From Hellea sp965224755 (lineage in GTDB: Bacteria; Pseudomonadota; Alphaproteobacteria; Caulobacterales; Maricaulaceae), in contig OZ245061.1 of the NCBI GenBank assembly GCA_965224755.1, forward strand, positions 186,001 to 250,000: 64,000 nt of DNA, written 5' to 3'. Below are positions 31,800 through 41,059 of this stretch, piece by piece. A program made the translations under genes and the position numbers. A model generated the notes under the pieces. It searched no databases and was not told where the DNA came from. It saw only the letters and a list, made by a program, of their open reading frames with translations. Each line of letters starts with the position of its first letter. The stretch's first letter is position 1.

Positions 31800-32594
31800 T
31801 TATGTAGGAAGCGGGGCGGCTTTGACAACCCGCGAGAGCGTGAGGGCGTAGATTTGCGCAGCCCCCGCGCGTTTCAGCGTAAGGGCGCAGGCCTCAAGTG
31901 TTGCGCCTGTGGTCATAACATCGTCAATCAACACGACCTTCGCGCCGCTGACACTGTCGAGCTTGCTCCCCCGCACCCGAAACGCGCCTTGCACATTACG
32001 GCGGCGGCCCGAGGCAGATTTTCCGCCCTGCGTAGGAGTCGCGCGGTGGCGCAGGAGGATATCGGGATTGAACTCAGCCTTTGTTATACGGGCCAAAGCT
32101 CTCGCGAGCAGCGAGGATTGATTATAACGCCGCTTAACCCGCCGCCCATAATGCAGCGGCACTGGGACAAGATAATCGGCATCCCCAAGAAAGCTCCGCC
32201 CGGCGCGGCGCATATGGGCGGCAAAGATGTTTAGCCCCTCAGTGCGCCCGCCATGTTTAAAGCCGAGCACAAGCGAGCGCGACAGATCATCATATTGAAA
32301 GGCCGCGCGGGCGGACGTGTAAGCCGGACGTTTGATTATGCAGCGCCCGCAAAGCGCGTCATGGCCGCTTAAAGATGCGCCAACATCAAACTCAAAGGGG
32401 AACCCACAGATATTGCAGCACGGTTCATCCAGAAAATTTACCTCGCCCCAAATATCGCCTTCAATACCGACGGCCCCGACCGAGCCTGTCAGCAAAGATT
32501 GCGGCGGCAGGACAATATCCACCGCGCTTTCGATTATGGATTTTATTTGCGTCCTGATCCCAAAGCCCTTTCCTTTATCCCGGATCGGGAGCAT
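31800..32594 (-). CDS. comF: ComF family phosphoribosyltransferase-like protein
   Basis: A 264-residue protein of the ComF family, named for competence but present in many non-competent bacteria. An N-terminal Cys4 zinc-finger part is seen (CCNICGFPF and DALCGRCI), then DDLSRSLVLGFKHGGRTEG, YLVPVPLHYGRRVKRRYNQSSLLARAL, and the PRPP-binding loop VVLIDDVMTTGATLEACALTLKRAG. It diverges from the methyltransferase gene at 32604, the two starts 9 bp apart if ATG 32594 is right; its true start may lie slightly downstream, as the first ~25 residues are not conserved. Confidence 0.93.
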   Translation of the reverse strand: MLPIRDKGKGFGIRTQIKSIIESAVDIVLPPQSLLTGSVGAVGIEGDIWGEVNFLDEPCCNICGFPFEFDVGASLSGHDALCGRCIIKRPAYTSARAAFQYDDLSRSLVLGFKHGGRTEGLNIFAAHMRRAGRSFLGDADYLVPVPLHYGRRVKRRYNQSSLLARALARITKAEFNPDILLRHRATPTQGGKSASGRRRNVQGAFRVRGSKLDSVSGAKVVLIDDVMTTGATLEACALTLKRAGAAQIYALTLSRVVKAAPLPT

Positions 32595-32603
32595 ATCGCA
32601 GAT

Positions 32604-33446
32604 ATGACGGATGCAAAAGCCCTGCCGCGTATTTTTGATGAGCGCTTATTAAAGCTGCGGCGAGCGCGGGCGGCAAAGCGGGGCGCGTCATTTTTGCTGA
32701 AGCGCGCCATGGAAGATGCAGCGGAGCGTCTGCTGGATGTGAACCGCCAATTTCAAAACGGCCTGATTTTAGGGCCGCCTGACATTGAGGCCTATTTGCG
32801 AAAGCATCTTCCGAAAGAAAAATGCCCCGCGCAGATTCAAACCATACCCAACATTACAGAAATGTCCGGCAGTGGTTATGACCTCATCCTCTCCCTCCTG
32901 ACCCTGCAAAGCGAAAACGACATTGTTGGCACGATGATCCGACTGCGACAGAGCTTAAAGCCCGACGGTCTTTTCATCGCGGCCATGTTTGGCGGCGACA
33001 CCCTCATAGAACTTCGCCAAGCCCTGTACCAAACCGACGAAGCCCTGCTCGGCGGCATGAGTGCGAGGGTTTACCCCATGGCAAGTTATACGCAGGCGGG
33101 GGAGCTATTATCTCGCGCAGGGCTTAACCTGCCTGTCGTTGTCACGGATAGGTTTACGGTAACATATGGAAAACTCGATAAATTAATCAGCGATCTACGC
33201 GATTTGGGCGAAACCAATATCCTCACCGCGAGAAATAAATCCACCCTGCCAAAGGCCTACCCCAAGCAACTCGTAAATAATTACCGCAACAGCTTCGCCC
33301 GAGAGGACGGCAAACTAAAAACAAGCTTCGAAATCCTCTGGCTAACAGGCTGGAACCCGCACGAGTCCCAACAAAAACCGCTCAAACCCGGAAGCGCGAA
33401 AATGCGGCTCGCGGAGGCTTTGGGGGTCGACGAGACGAAACTATAG
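32604..33446 (+). CDS. methyltransferase-domain protein (NDUFAF5/BioC-like)
   Basis: A 280-residue protein starting MTDAKALPRIFDERLLKLRRARAAKRG, the typical opening of bacterial relatives of the complex I assembly factor NDUFAF5 (IFDRxLxxxRRxRAA). Later parts are YDLILSLLTLQSENDIVGTMIRLRQSLKPDGLFIAAMFGG, DTLIELRQAL, and RVYPMASYTQAGELLSRAGL. The canonical GxGxG of motif I is missing from the SAM-binding region, as in several members of this group. I use ATG 32604 because the frame upstream runs antisense through comF. The biochemical substrate is unknown; a terminator follows at 33513. Confidence 0.85.
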   Translation: MTDAKALPRIFDERLLKLRRARAAKRGASFLLKRAMEDAAERLLDVNRQFQNGLILGPPDIEAYLRKHLPKEKCPAQIQTIPNITEMSGSGYDLILSLLTLQSENDIVGTMIRLRQSLKPDGLFIAAMFGGDTLIELRQALYQTDEALLGGMSARVYPMASYTQAGELLSRAGLNLPVVVTDRFTVTYGKLDKLISDLRDLGETNILTARNKSTLPKAYPKQLVNNYRNSFAREDGKLKTSFEILWLTGWNPHESQQKPLKPGSAKMRLAEALGVDETKL

Positions 33447-33466
33447 GCCCCTTCACTAGCCCATTC

Positions 33467-33486
33467 ATCCCGACGAAGGTCGGGAT
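33467..33486. repeat. extragenic palindrome ATCCCGAC/GTCGGGAT
   Basis: Eight-base arms (33467-33474, 33479-33486) with loop GAAG. Similar GAAG/CTTC-looped GC palindromes occur at 44540-44557, suggesting a small interspersed family. Confidence 0.6.
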
Positions 33487-33512
33487 CTATCTCCTGCTTT
33501 AACCATATGTGG

Positions 33513-33538
33513 GGGGTCTTGTGATGGACCCCGTTTTT
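33513..33538 (+). terminator. rho-independent terminator after the methyltransferase
   Basis: GGGGTC (33513-33518) pairs with GACCCC (33527-33532) over an 8-nt loop, then G and five T. A second overlapping stem CCCCG/CGGGG could form across the T run. Confidence 0.6.
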
Positions 33539-33573
33539 CAACGGGGTGAGCGGAGATGGGTTATAATTACTCC

Positions 33574-34005
33574 TTAATCCGCAAACCGTCGTCCTCGCGG
33601 GAGCCTACCCCGCACCTCCTGCGCTAAGTCCACATCCGCGGGCACCAAATCCAGCTCTGTTAGCTTATCCGGCCATACCCATTTTAGGGTCTGGCCTTCC
33701 ATTGCTTTGGCGAAGCCGTCCCATTGGCGGCAGAGAAAGAGCGGCATGAGCAAGTCGAAATCATCATAACTATGCGAGGCGAAGGAGAAGGGCTGGAGGC
33801 ATGTTTCGCAGGGCTCGATGCCGATTTCTTCGCGTAGTTCGCGGGTAATTGCCTGCTCCGGCGTCTCGCCCGGTTCGACTTTGCCGCCCGGAAATTCCCA
33901 TTGGCCGCCATGGGGTTTGCCTCCGGGGCGGCGGCTCATCAAAATACGCCCATCCGCGTCGATCAACGCGCAGGCAGCAACGAGCAGTAGTTTTCGCTCG
34001 CTCAA
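33574..34005 (-). CDS. mutT: NUDIX hydrolase, MutT-like (8-oxo-dGTP diphosphatase)
   Basis: A 143-residue NUDIX protein. The NUDIX box is GGKVEPGETPEQAITRELREEIG (residues ~40-62: G-x5-E-x7-REL-x-EE-x-G). The preceding HGGQWEFPGGK and LMSRRPGGKP are typical of MutT, which removes 8-oxo-dGTP. The frame opens with TTG at 34005, overlapping the argJ stop as TTGA; no better start is seen. It is the last gene of the PPIase-argJ-mutT operon, an order found in many alphaproteobacteria. Confidence 0.92.
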   Translation of the reverse strand: MSERKLLLVAACALIDADGRILMSRRPGGKPHGGQWEFPGGKVEPGETPEQAITRELREEIGIEPCETCLQPFSFASHSYDDFDLLMPLFLCRQWDGFAKAMEGQTLKWVWPDKLTELDLVPADVDLAQEVRGRLPRGRRFAD

Positions 34006-35243
34006 GACCTGTAATCCGCATTTATATTGATATAGCCGTGGGTGAGGTCACAGGTGTAAACCGTGGCGGCGCCGCCTCCCAATCCGAGGTCAACTTTGAT
34101 TTCAATCTCGGCGTTTTTCATATATTGTGCGCCCGCTGCTTCGGTGTAATCATCGGCAATCTGGCCGTACTGGGCGAGGAGGTGCGGGCCCATCCAGATC
34201 GATAATTTATCGCGCTCGGCAGGCTCGCCCGCTTTACCCACCGCCATGACAATCCGGCCCCAATTGGCGTCTTCGCCGGCAATCGCGGTTTTGACCAAGG
34301 GCGAATTGGCGATGCTCATGGCGATATTTTTAGCGCTGGCATCAGTCACAGCGCCGGAGACAGATATCGTAATGAATTTGGTCAAGCCTTCGCCGTCTTT
34401 AATTATTTGCAAGGCAAGATCATGCAGCACGGCGCGCAGCGCGGTCTTGAAATCCGCGAGCTTTGCATCCGCCGCATCGTCAATCTGCGCATGACCTGCC
34501 GCCCCGCTCGCGAGCAGCAAGAGCGTATCGGAGGTAGAGGTGTCGCTATCGACCGTTATGGCGTTAAAGCTCGTTTGTGTAAGTTCTGATAAAAGGCTTT
34601 GCAAAGTTGCCTGCGCGATTGCGGCGTCTGTCGCGACAAAAGCCAGCATCGTTGCCATATCGGGCGCAATCATGCCCGAGCCTTTGGCAATGCCGTTAAT
34701 GCGCACCTGCGTGCCGTCAATCATTGCCGTAGCCGTAGCGCCTTTGGCGTAAGTGTCCGTCGTCATGATCGCGCGGGCGGCGGCTTCCCAGCCATCGGCG
34801 CTCATTCCGGCTTTCATGTCAGGAAACTTCGCTGTCACTTTGGAGGCGTCCAGCGGCTCTCCGATCACGCCTGTTGAAGCCAAAAACACAGAATCTGCTG
34901 CGCCGCCAAAAATATCCGCTGCGCCCTCTGCTGTTTCTATCACCGCGTCGCGGCTTTTCTGTCCGCCAAAGACATTGGCCGTGCCGGAATTGACGACAAC
35001 AAGCCGCGGGCCGTCCGCCTCTATCGCAAGCGCCTTGCGCGACCAATCGACAGGCGCGCCAGGACATTTATTTTGGGTAAAAACTCCTGCGACTTGCGTG
35101 CCGGGCTGTCCGCGCAATACCCATAAATCTGTCCGGCCTTGATATTTCACGCCCGCTTCGACGGTGGCCATTTCAAAGCCTGCCAAAGGCGGCAATGTCG
35201 GAAATCTCTCAGGCGCAAAAGGCGAGACCGGGTATTTTGTCAT
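34002..35243 (-). CDS. argJ: bifunctional glutamate N-acetyltransferase / amino-acid acetyltransferase
   Basis: A 413-residue ArgJ that transfers acetyl from acetylornithine to glutamate, recycling the acetyl group of arginine synthesis. The autoproteolysis site is in KGSGMIAPDMATMLAF (cleavage before the Thr of ATML), giving two chains. Other family parts: GVFTQNKCPGAPV, ATAMIDGTQVRINGIAKGSG, TSFNAITVDSDTSTSDT and GEDANWGRIVMAVGKAG. The end EIKVDLGLGGGAATVYTCDLTHGYININADYRS is typical of the family (cited here as LGLGGGAAT and TCDLTHGYININADY). Its ATG overlaps the PPIase stop. Confidence 0.97.
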   Translation of the reverse strand: MTKYPVSPFAPERFPTLPPLAGFEMATVEAGVKYQGRTDLWVLRGQPGTQVAGVFTQNKCPGAPVDWSRKALAIEADGPRLVVVNSGTANVFGGQKSRDAVIETAEGAADIFGGAADSVFLASTGVIGEPLDASKVTAKFPDMKAGMSADGWEAAARAIMTTDTYAKGATATAMIDGTQVRINGIAKGSGMIAPDMATMLAFVATDAAIAQATLQSLLSELTQTSFNAITVDSDTSTSDTLLLLASGAAGHAQIDDAADAKLADFKTALRAVLHDLALQIIKDGEGLTKFITISVSGAVTDASAKNIAMSIANSPLVKTAIAGEDANWGRIVMAVGKAGEPAERDKLSIWMGPHLLAQYGQIADDYTEAAGAQYMKNAEIEIKVDLGLGGGAATVYTCDLTHGYININADYRS

Positions 35244-36163
35244 TGTTTCGGCTCATCTTTCGGCGCGTCTTCTTTAGCCTCGCCATCTTTCACGACAGCT
35301 TGGCCAAAGAGCAATTTCACATCGCCCTGTGCACGCAAGGATTTGAGGAGATTTTGAATCTCGTCATAAGTCATGAAATTAAGAATCTCGCTGCGCATCT
35401 CCTCAAATCCTGTTTGCGGCGCGCGGCGGCGGTTTTGCACCTGCAATATATGCCAGCCATATTCGGTCTCGAACGGTTCTGAGGTCTCGTCCTTTGGAGT
35501 CGCAAAAGCGACCTTGGTGAATTTTGCTTCCAGCATATCATTTGCGAAATAGCCAAGATTGCCGCCTTTATCGCGGCTGCCCGTATCTTCGGAAAGTTCC
35601 TTGGCGAGGGCGGCAAAATCGGCGCCGTCTTTGAGTTTTTTGGCGACCTCATTAGCGGTCTCTTCGTCTTTTAGTAGAATATGCCGAGCCAACACTTCAT
35701 CGCCGCTATTGCGCAGGCTCGCTTGTTCCTCATACATGCGCCGGATCGTGGTTTCATTGACTTTGTCGCGCAGATGGTTCTCGACCAACACATTACCGAG
35801 AATACGCTCCCGCGAGGCCGCGAGGCGGCGGCGGGTTTCGTCTTCTTGGTCAAGCGATTGGCGGAGCGCGTCCAGCGCCAAGAGCCGCTGATCGATAAGC
35901 TCGTCCAGCACTTTTTGGAATATTGGCTGCCCCGGCGTTAATGGCGATCCCGCTTCAATCAACCCCTGCGCCGTAGCCGTGCGTTCGACGTCTGACAAGT
36001 AAATTTTCGTACCGTCAATCTCGGCGATTTCGGTATCGCCGAGCCGCACAACCCCCTCTCCAAAGGGTGAATTATCGGACATAACAAGGCGGTCTTGACA
36101 GGCCGTTAAGGCCAAAGCCGCAATGACAAGGCCGGGAAGCGTATATTTGGCGATTCTTATCAT
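35240..36163 (-). CDS. peptidylprolyl isomerase lipoprotein (parvulin/SurA-like)
   Basis: A 307-residue periplasmic foldase. The signal peptide PGLVIAALALTAC ends in lipobox LTAC. A SurA-type N-terminal helical domain is followed by one parvulin domain: EVLARHILLKDEETANEVAKKL, DGADFAALAKELSEDTGSRDKGGNLGYF, TSEPFETEYGWHILQVQNRR. I start at ATG 36163, which begins the signal peptide, rather than the longer frame from 36196. The C-terminal tail is acidic. It diverges from secA and overlaps argJ (ATGA), so it probably assists export. Confidence 0.92.
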   Translation of the reverse strand: MIRIAKYTLPGLVIAALALTACQDRLVMSDNSPFGEGVVRLGDTEIAEIDGTKIYLSDVERTATAQGLIEAGSPLTPGQPIFQKVLDELIDQRLLALDALRQSLDQEDETRRRLAASRERILGNVLVENHLRDKVNETTIRRMYEEQASLRNSGDEVLARHILLKDEETANEVAKKLKDGADFAALAKELSEDTGSRDKGGNLGYFANDMLEAKFTKVAFATPKDETSEPFETEYGWHILQVQNRRRAPQTGFEEMRSEILNFMTYDEIQNLLKSLRAQGDVKLLFGQAVVKDGEAKEDAPKDEPKQ

Positions 36164-36280
36164 GTTATAATCCAAAATAGATGCCAGCCCATTCATTGAC
36201 TTAGCACGTCACCGTCCCTAAATCACCACAAAGCATATGTCGAGGCGTCGCGCACGATGACGCCCCCAATAGGAGCCCCC

Positions 36281-38971
36281 ATGTTAGGGATCGCTAAGAA
36301 AATTTTCGGGACGGAAAACGACCGAACACTGAAAAAACTGCGCCCGCTGGTCGAGAGCATAAATGCGCTTGAGCCGCAATTCGAGAAAATGACAGATGAC
36401 GCGCTGCGCCTGAAAACGGACGAGTTTAAAAAACGCGTGGAGGGCGGCGAAGCGCTTGACGATCTGCTCCCCGAAGCCTTTGCCGTTGTGCGCGAAGCGG
36501 CCAAACGCACCCTCGGCCAGCGCCATTATGATGTGCAGCTTGTCGGCGGGATTACGCTGCACCGCGGCGAAATTGCTGAGATGCGCACGGGCGAAGGCAA
36601 GACCCTTGTCTCGACCCTCGCCGCCTATCTTAACGCGCTCACGGGGCGCGGCGTGCATATCGTCACGGTCAATGATTACCTCGCCAAACGCGACGCGGAA
36701 TGGATGGGGCAGATTTACAATTTCCTCGGTATTACAGTCGGCTGTATCAATAATTATGAAGCTTACGGCAATGAGCGCAAAGAGGCCTATAATTGCGATA
36801 TTACCTACGGCACGAATAATGAATTTGGCTTTGATTATCTGCGCGATAATATGAAATATTCACTCGAAGAAATGGCCCAGCGCAGCCATGCCTATGCGAT
36901 TATTGACGAGATTGACTCCATTCTGATCGACGAGGCGCGGACGCCGCTGATTATCTCGGGCCCTACCGATGATAAGTCAGACTATTACCGCACCATTGAT
37001 AAAATCATCCCCTCCATTCACAAAGACGGCTACGAGGTGGACGAAAAGGCCCGCACGGCGACCTTTAATGAAGAAGGTAATGAGCAGATTGAAAACATCC
37101 TCAAAGAGCAGGAACTACTCGAAGGCGAGAGCCTTTACGATATCGAGAATGTCACCATCGTCCACCACATCAACCAAGCGCTCAAAGCCCATAAGCTCTT
37201 CGTCCGCGATAAAGACTATATCGTCAAAGATGACGAGGTCGTGCTGATTGACGAATTTACGGGCCGGATGATGGATGGCCGCCGCCTGTCCGAAGGTCTG
37301 CACCAAGCGATTGAAGCCAAAGAGAAGGTTGATATTAAACCCGAAAACGTCACGCTCGCCTCTATCACTTTGCAAAATTATTTCCGCCTTTACGACAAAC
37401 TTTCCGGCATGACCGGCACCGCCGAGACCGAAGCGGGTGAATTTGCCGAAACTTACGGGCTGGAAGTCCTTATCATTCCGACCAACCGTCCCATTCTGCG
37501 CATTGACGATCAAGACGTTATTTACCGCACTGAAGGCGAAAAATTCAAAGCCATTGTTGACGAGATTGAGCGCTGTTCGGCTAAGAAACAGCCCATGCTC
37601 GTCGGCACAGTCTCGATTGAGAAATCGGAGAGCTTATCGCGTTACCTGACCGAACGCGGTGTGAAACATCGTGTTTTGAATGCCCGTTTCCATGACCAAG
37701 AAGCCTCTATCGTGGCCCAAGCCGGCGTGCCCGGTTCCGTCACTATTGCCACCAATATGGCGGGACGCGGCACGGATATTCAGCTTGGCGGCAATCTTGA
37801 TATGCGAATCGAGCAGGAAATTCCTGAAGGCACATCTGATTCCGAACGCGCCAAAGCCGAAGACAAGATCAAAGCCGAAGTCGCGACGCTGAAAGCCGAA
37901 GCCATTGCCGCGGGCGGGCTTTATGTTCTCGGCACGGAGCGCCACGAGAGCCGCCGTATTGACAACCAGCTACGCGGCCGGACGGGCCGTCAAGGCGATC
38001 CGGGACGCTCGAAATTCTACCTCTCGACCGAGGATGATTTGATGCGCATCTTTGGCGGCGATAGGCTGAAAAACATGATGGGCAAGATGGGCTGGGAAGA
38101 AGGCGAAGAGCTAACTAACCGCTTTATGACAAAGGCCGTAGAGCGCGCACAAGTCCGCGTCGAGACCCGTAATTTCGACATTCGCAAAAACCTGCTGAAA
38201 TATGACGACGTTATGAATGATCAGCGCAAGACGATTTTTGAACAGCGCATGGAATTTATGACCGATGAGGATGTCTCCGACGTGATTGAGGATTTCCGCT
38301 ATCAGGTCTGCGAAGACCTTATCGAAACCCACATCCCGAAAAAAGCCTATGCCGAGCAGTGGGACATTGAGGGCCTTACCGAAGCGGCCAAAGAAACCCT
38401 CGCCATGGAAATCCCTTTCGCCGATTGGGCCGCCGAAGAAGGCATTGCCGATGAGGAAATGCTGGAAAAACTCAAAGCCTCGACCGATGAAGCCTTTACG
38501 CAGCTTACAGCCGGCATTGACGGCGGCGAGATGCAGCGCGTTGAAAAGCAGCTCCTCTTGCAGGTTATTGACCAGAATTGGCGCGAACATTTGCAGCATC
38601 TCGACGCCTTAAAATCCGTGATCGGTATGCGCGCTTACGGCCAGCGCGATCCGCTTAATGAATATAAATCCGAAGCTTTTACATTGTTTGATAAACTGCT
38701 CACCGATTTGCGCGAAGGCGTGACCAAAGCGGTGACAAGGCTGTTGATCAATGTGCAAATGCAGCGCCAACAAGAAGACTTGGCGGCGCAACAGCAAGTC
38801 CAACAATCCGCCCGCGCGCCTATGGACATGCTAGGCGCGCCGCACAGGGCCAGCGCTGAACCAGCGAGCCGCGAATTAACGCCAGAAGAGCTACAAGGCG
38901 TCTCCCGCAACAGCCACTGTCCTTGCGGGTCTGGCATGAAATTTAAACATTGCCATGGTAGGGCTGTTTAA
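36281..38971 (+). CDS. secA: protein translocase subunit SecA
   Basis: The ATPase motor of Sec protein export; 896 residues, a normal length. Walker A is MRTGEGKTLVSTL (around residue 105), with the DEAD motif VRxxxDEIDSILIDEARTPLIISG seen as AIIDEIDSILIDEARTPL, and later TIATNMAGRGTDIQLGGN and RRIDNQLRGRTGRQGDPG. The C-terminal SEC-C zinc motif is CPCGSGMKFKHCHG, which binds SecB and lipids. I use ATG 36281 with AGGAG upstream. It diverges from the PPIase lipoprotein gene, a pairing seen in other alphaproteobacteria. Confidence 0.98.
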   Translation: MLGIAKKIFGTENDRTLKKLRPLVESINALEPQFEKMTDDALRLKTDEFKKRVEGGEALDDLLPEAFAVVREAAKRTLGQRHYDVQLVGGITLHRGEIAEMRTGEGKTLVSTLAAYLNALTGRGVHIVTVNDYLAKRDAEWMGQIYNFLGITVGCINNYEAYGNERKEAYNCDITYGTNNEFGFDYLRDNMKYSLEEMAQRSHAYAIIDEIDSILIDEARTPLIISGPTDDKSDYYRTIDKIIPSIHKDGYEVDEKARTATFNEEGNEQIENILKEQELLEGESLYDIENVTIVHHINQALKAHKLFVRDKDYIVKDDEVVLIDEFTGRMMDGRRLSEGLHQAIEAKEKVDIKPENVTLASITLQNYFRLYDKLSGMTGTAETEAGEFAETYGLEVLIIPTNRPILRIDDQDVIYRTEGEKFKAIVDEIERCSAKKQPMLVGTVSIEKSESLSRYLTERGVKHRVLNARFHDQEASIVAQAGVPGSVTIATNMAGRGTDIQLGGNLDMRIEQEIPEGTSDSERAKAEDKIKAEVATLKAEAIAAGGLYVLGTERHESRRIDNQLRGRTGRQGDPGRSKFYLSTEDDLMRIFGGDRLKNMMGKMGWEEGEELTNRFMTKAVERAQVRVETRNFDIRKNLLKYDDVMNDQRKTIFEQRMEFMTDEDVSDVIEDFRYQVCEDLIETHIPKKAYAEQWDIEGLTEAAKETLAMEIPFADWAAEEGIADEEMLEKLKASTDEAFTQLTAGIDGGEMQRVEKQLLLQVIDQNWREHLQHLDALKSVIGMRAYGQRDPLNEYKSEAFTLFDKLLTDLREGVTKAVTRLLINVQMQRQQEDLAAQQQVQQSARAPMDMLGAPHRASAEPASRELTPEELQGVSRNSHCPCGSGMKFKHCHGRAV

Positions 38972-39160
38972 TAAGGGCCGCCTAGGCTTAGCTTTAACAT
39001 TGCACTGAATCAGGGCGTAGATGCACTAACAGGCATCGCCGCGCCCTAAATCCAGTTTAATCTCCACATTCGCATCGTCAGTGGGGCGACTTTCTCCTAT
39101 CCACTGCTCATGAGTTTTTCAGGCTGTCCGGAGGGATAGCCAGCACAAATGGAGATTAAA

Positions 39161-39919
39161 ATGAAAAAGCTTCTTCTTGCAACGGGGTCCCTTATTATGA
39201 CCGCAGCCACCCCGCTAGCCGCGCAAGCCGGTGATGTCAGCGTCTCAACCAGCATTGATCTGGTCAGCGATTATGTATTTCGCGGCATCAGCCTCGCCGA
39301 TACCGCCATTCAGCCCGGCGTCGAAGTTTCGATCGGAGATTTCACTGTCGGAGCTTGGGCCTCGACCGGACTTGGCGATACGTCAATATTAGCGGGCGAC
39401 GAACTTGACCTCTACGCCGGATATTCCTTTGGCTTGTCGGAAACTATCAGCGCGGATGTCGGCATCACCTATTATCACTATCCCCAAGGCGGCGGACTGT
39501 TCGCAACCAATGGCGGCGGCGCGGGCACATATGAAGTCTATGCCGGGCTTGGCTTTGATACGGCTCTGGCGCCTTCTGTGACAGGTTATTATGACTTTAC
39601 GCTGAAAGCCTTAACCGTTGAAGGCGGGATTGAGCACAGCCTTCCTGTCGGCGACAAAACCAGCTTGGATTTAGGCGCAACGGTTGGCTCTGTCTTTCTT
39701 GATGGCGGCAGCGATTATCAATATGGCCAAGCCTCTGCCAGTTTTGGCTATGCTTTCACCGATGATGTCTCGGCCTATATCGGCGCCAATCTTGCGCTGA
39801 GTTCAGAAGATACGCTGGGCTATGAGAAGATCATCAATAACGCACTTATGACGCCGCCGGTGATTGGCGGCAGCAGCAGTCTATTGTTCTTCGGCGCGGG
39901 CGTTGCCGCGGGGTTTTAG
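39161..39919 (+). CDS. TorF family putative outer-membrane porin
   Basis: A 252-residue outer-membrane protein. The signal peptide MKKLLLATGSLIMTAATPLAAQA is followed by GDVSVSTSIDLVSDYVFRGISLADTAIQPGVEVSIGDF (cited as SDYVFRGISL and QPGVEVS), the signature of the TIGR02001/TorF family. Later strands alternate Gly and aromatic residues, ending FFGAGVAAGF with a terminal Phe. Substrate unknown. I use the ATG at 39161, with GGAG 6-7 bp upstream. It stands between secA and the convergent accA; the 189-bp upstream gap contains no gene. Confidence 0.85.
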   Translation: MKKLLLATGSLIMTAATPLAAQAGDVSVSTSIDLVSDYVFRGISLADTAIQPGVEVSIGDFTVGAWASTGLGDTSILAGDELDLYAGYSFGLSETISADVGITYYHYPQGGGLFATNGGGAGTYEVYAGLGFDTALAPSVTGYYDFTLKALTVEGGIEHSLPVGDKTSLDLGATVGSVFLDGGSDYQYGQASASFGYAFTDDVSAYIGANLALSSEDTLGYEKIINNALMTPPVIGGSSSLLFFGAGVAAGF

Positions 39920-39937
39920 GCTCAGCACATCTGCTGG

Positions 39938-40882
39938 TTAGATTAAAGAGCGCCCGATATTGAGGAATTTATCGCGGCGCTTTTTAATCAAGGCCGTTGC
40001 GCCTAATTTAGAGAGTTCATCCAATGATTTGACGATCGCCGCCCCGACGACCTTTACCGTTTCGGCCTGTGCGCGGTGCGCGCCGCCGAGCGGTTCTTTT
40101 ATGATTTTATCAATCACGCCCAGACGCTTTAAATCTTGCGCCGTAATCTTCATCGCCTTGGCCGCGTCTTTGGCGCGCGCACCGTCCCGCCACAGGATTG
40201 AAGCGCAGCCTTCGGGCGAGATTACGGAATAGATGGAGTGTTCCAGCATCATGACATGGTCGGCGGTGGCGATGGCGACAGCGCCGCCCGACCCGCCCTC
40301 GCCGGAAATTACCGAAACAAAGGGCACGCCTATAGACAGGCCTTTATCAATAGAGCGTGCAATGGCTTCCGCCTGTCCACGTTCTTCCGCGCCGCGCCCG
40401 GGATAGGCCCCTGCCGTATCCACGAATGAAATAAGCGGGATATTAAAACGCGCGGCCAGCTCCATCAGCCGCACCGCTTTGCGGTAGCCCTCGGGCTTGG
40501 CCATGCCGAAATTATGCTTTAGCCGCGTTTCTGTATCCTTACCCTTTTCATGGCCCATAACGACAACGCTACGCCCGCGTATTTTACCCAGCCCGCCGAG
40601 CAAAGCATGGTCATCGCCAAATTTACGGTCACCGGAAAGCGGCGTATAATCCGAAATAAGCCCGGCCACATATTCGCTAAAATGCGGCCGCGCCGGATGG
40701 CGGGCAACTTGGGTTTTATCCCATGGGCCAAGTTTGGCATAAAGCGCTTTCAGCTCGACTTTTGACTTGGCGCGAAGCTCAGGCACACCCTCTGCCGCCT
40801 TGCCTCCGGAAGCGAGAAGCTCTTCAATCTTATTATCCAGCTCAGCCACTGGCCGTTCAAAATCAAGGTATGTGCGTGCCAT
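39938..40882 (-). CDS. accA: acetyl-CoA carboxylase carboxyltransferase subunit alpha
   Basis: A 314-residue AccA, the alpha half of the carboxyltransferase that makes malonyl-CoA for fatty acid synthesis. It starts MARTYLDFERPVAELDNKIEEL and contains GDHALLGGLGKIRGRSVVVMGHEKGKDT, FGMAKPEGYRKAVRLMELA, ISFVDTAGAYPGRGAEERGQAEAIA, SVISGEGGSGGAVAIATADHVMMLEHSIYSVISPEGCASILW (crotonase-like oxyanion parts cited as GEGGSGGA and ISPEGCASI). accD and accB are not in the window. A 177-bp gap without a gene separates it from the metallo-hydrolase. Confidence 0.97.
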   Translation of the reverse strand: MARTYLDFERPVAELDNKIEELLASGGKAAEGVPELRAKSKVELKALYAKLGPWDKTQVARHPARPHFSEYVAGLISDYTPLSGDRKFGDDHALLGGLGKIRGRSVVVMGHEKGKDTETRLKHNFGMAKPEGYRKAVRLMELAARFNIPLISFVDTAGAYPGRGAEERGQAEAIARSIDKGLSIGVPFVSVISGEGGSGGAVAIATADHVMMLEHSIYSVISPEGCASILWRDGARAKDAAKAMKITAQDLKRLGVIDKIIKEPLGGAHRAQAETVKVVGAAIVKSLDELSKLGATALIKKRRDKFLNIGRSLI

Positions 40883-41059
40883 AGATAGAACAATATCCCG
40901 TTAAACAAGCCGCGTACAATAGCGAGGATAGCAGTGAGGTAAAGCCCCTGATGTGACTCCATAAACACGACCAGCAAATACAAAGCTACGACTTAAAATG
41001 AAACTCTTGGTGCCGAATTTTGGAAGAGCAGCCCTGTTTAAATAGACGCAATCCATAGA

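Noticed and set aside
40750..40983. 77-residue hydrophobic minus-strand frame over the accA start
   Set aside because: It overlaps accA out of frame and has no ribosome site; hydrophobicity alone is weak evidence.
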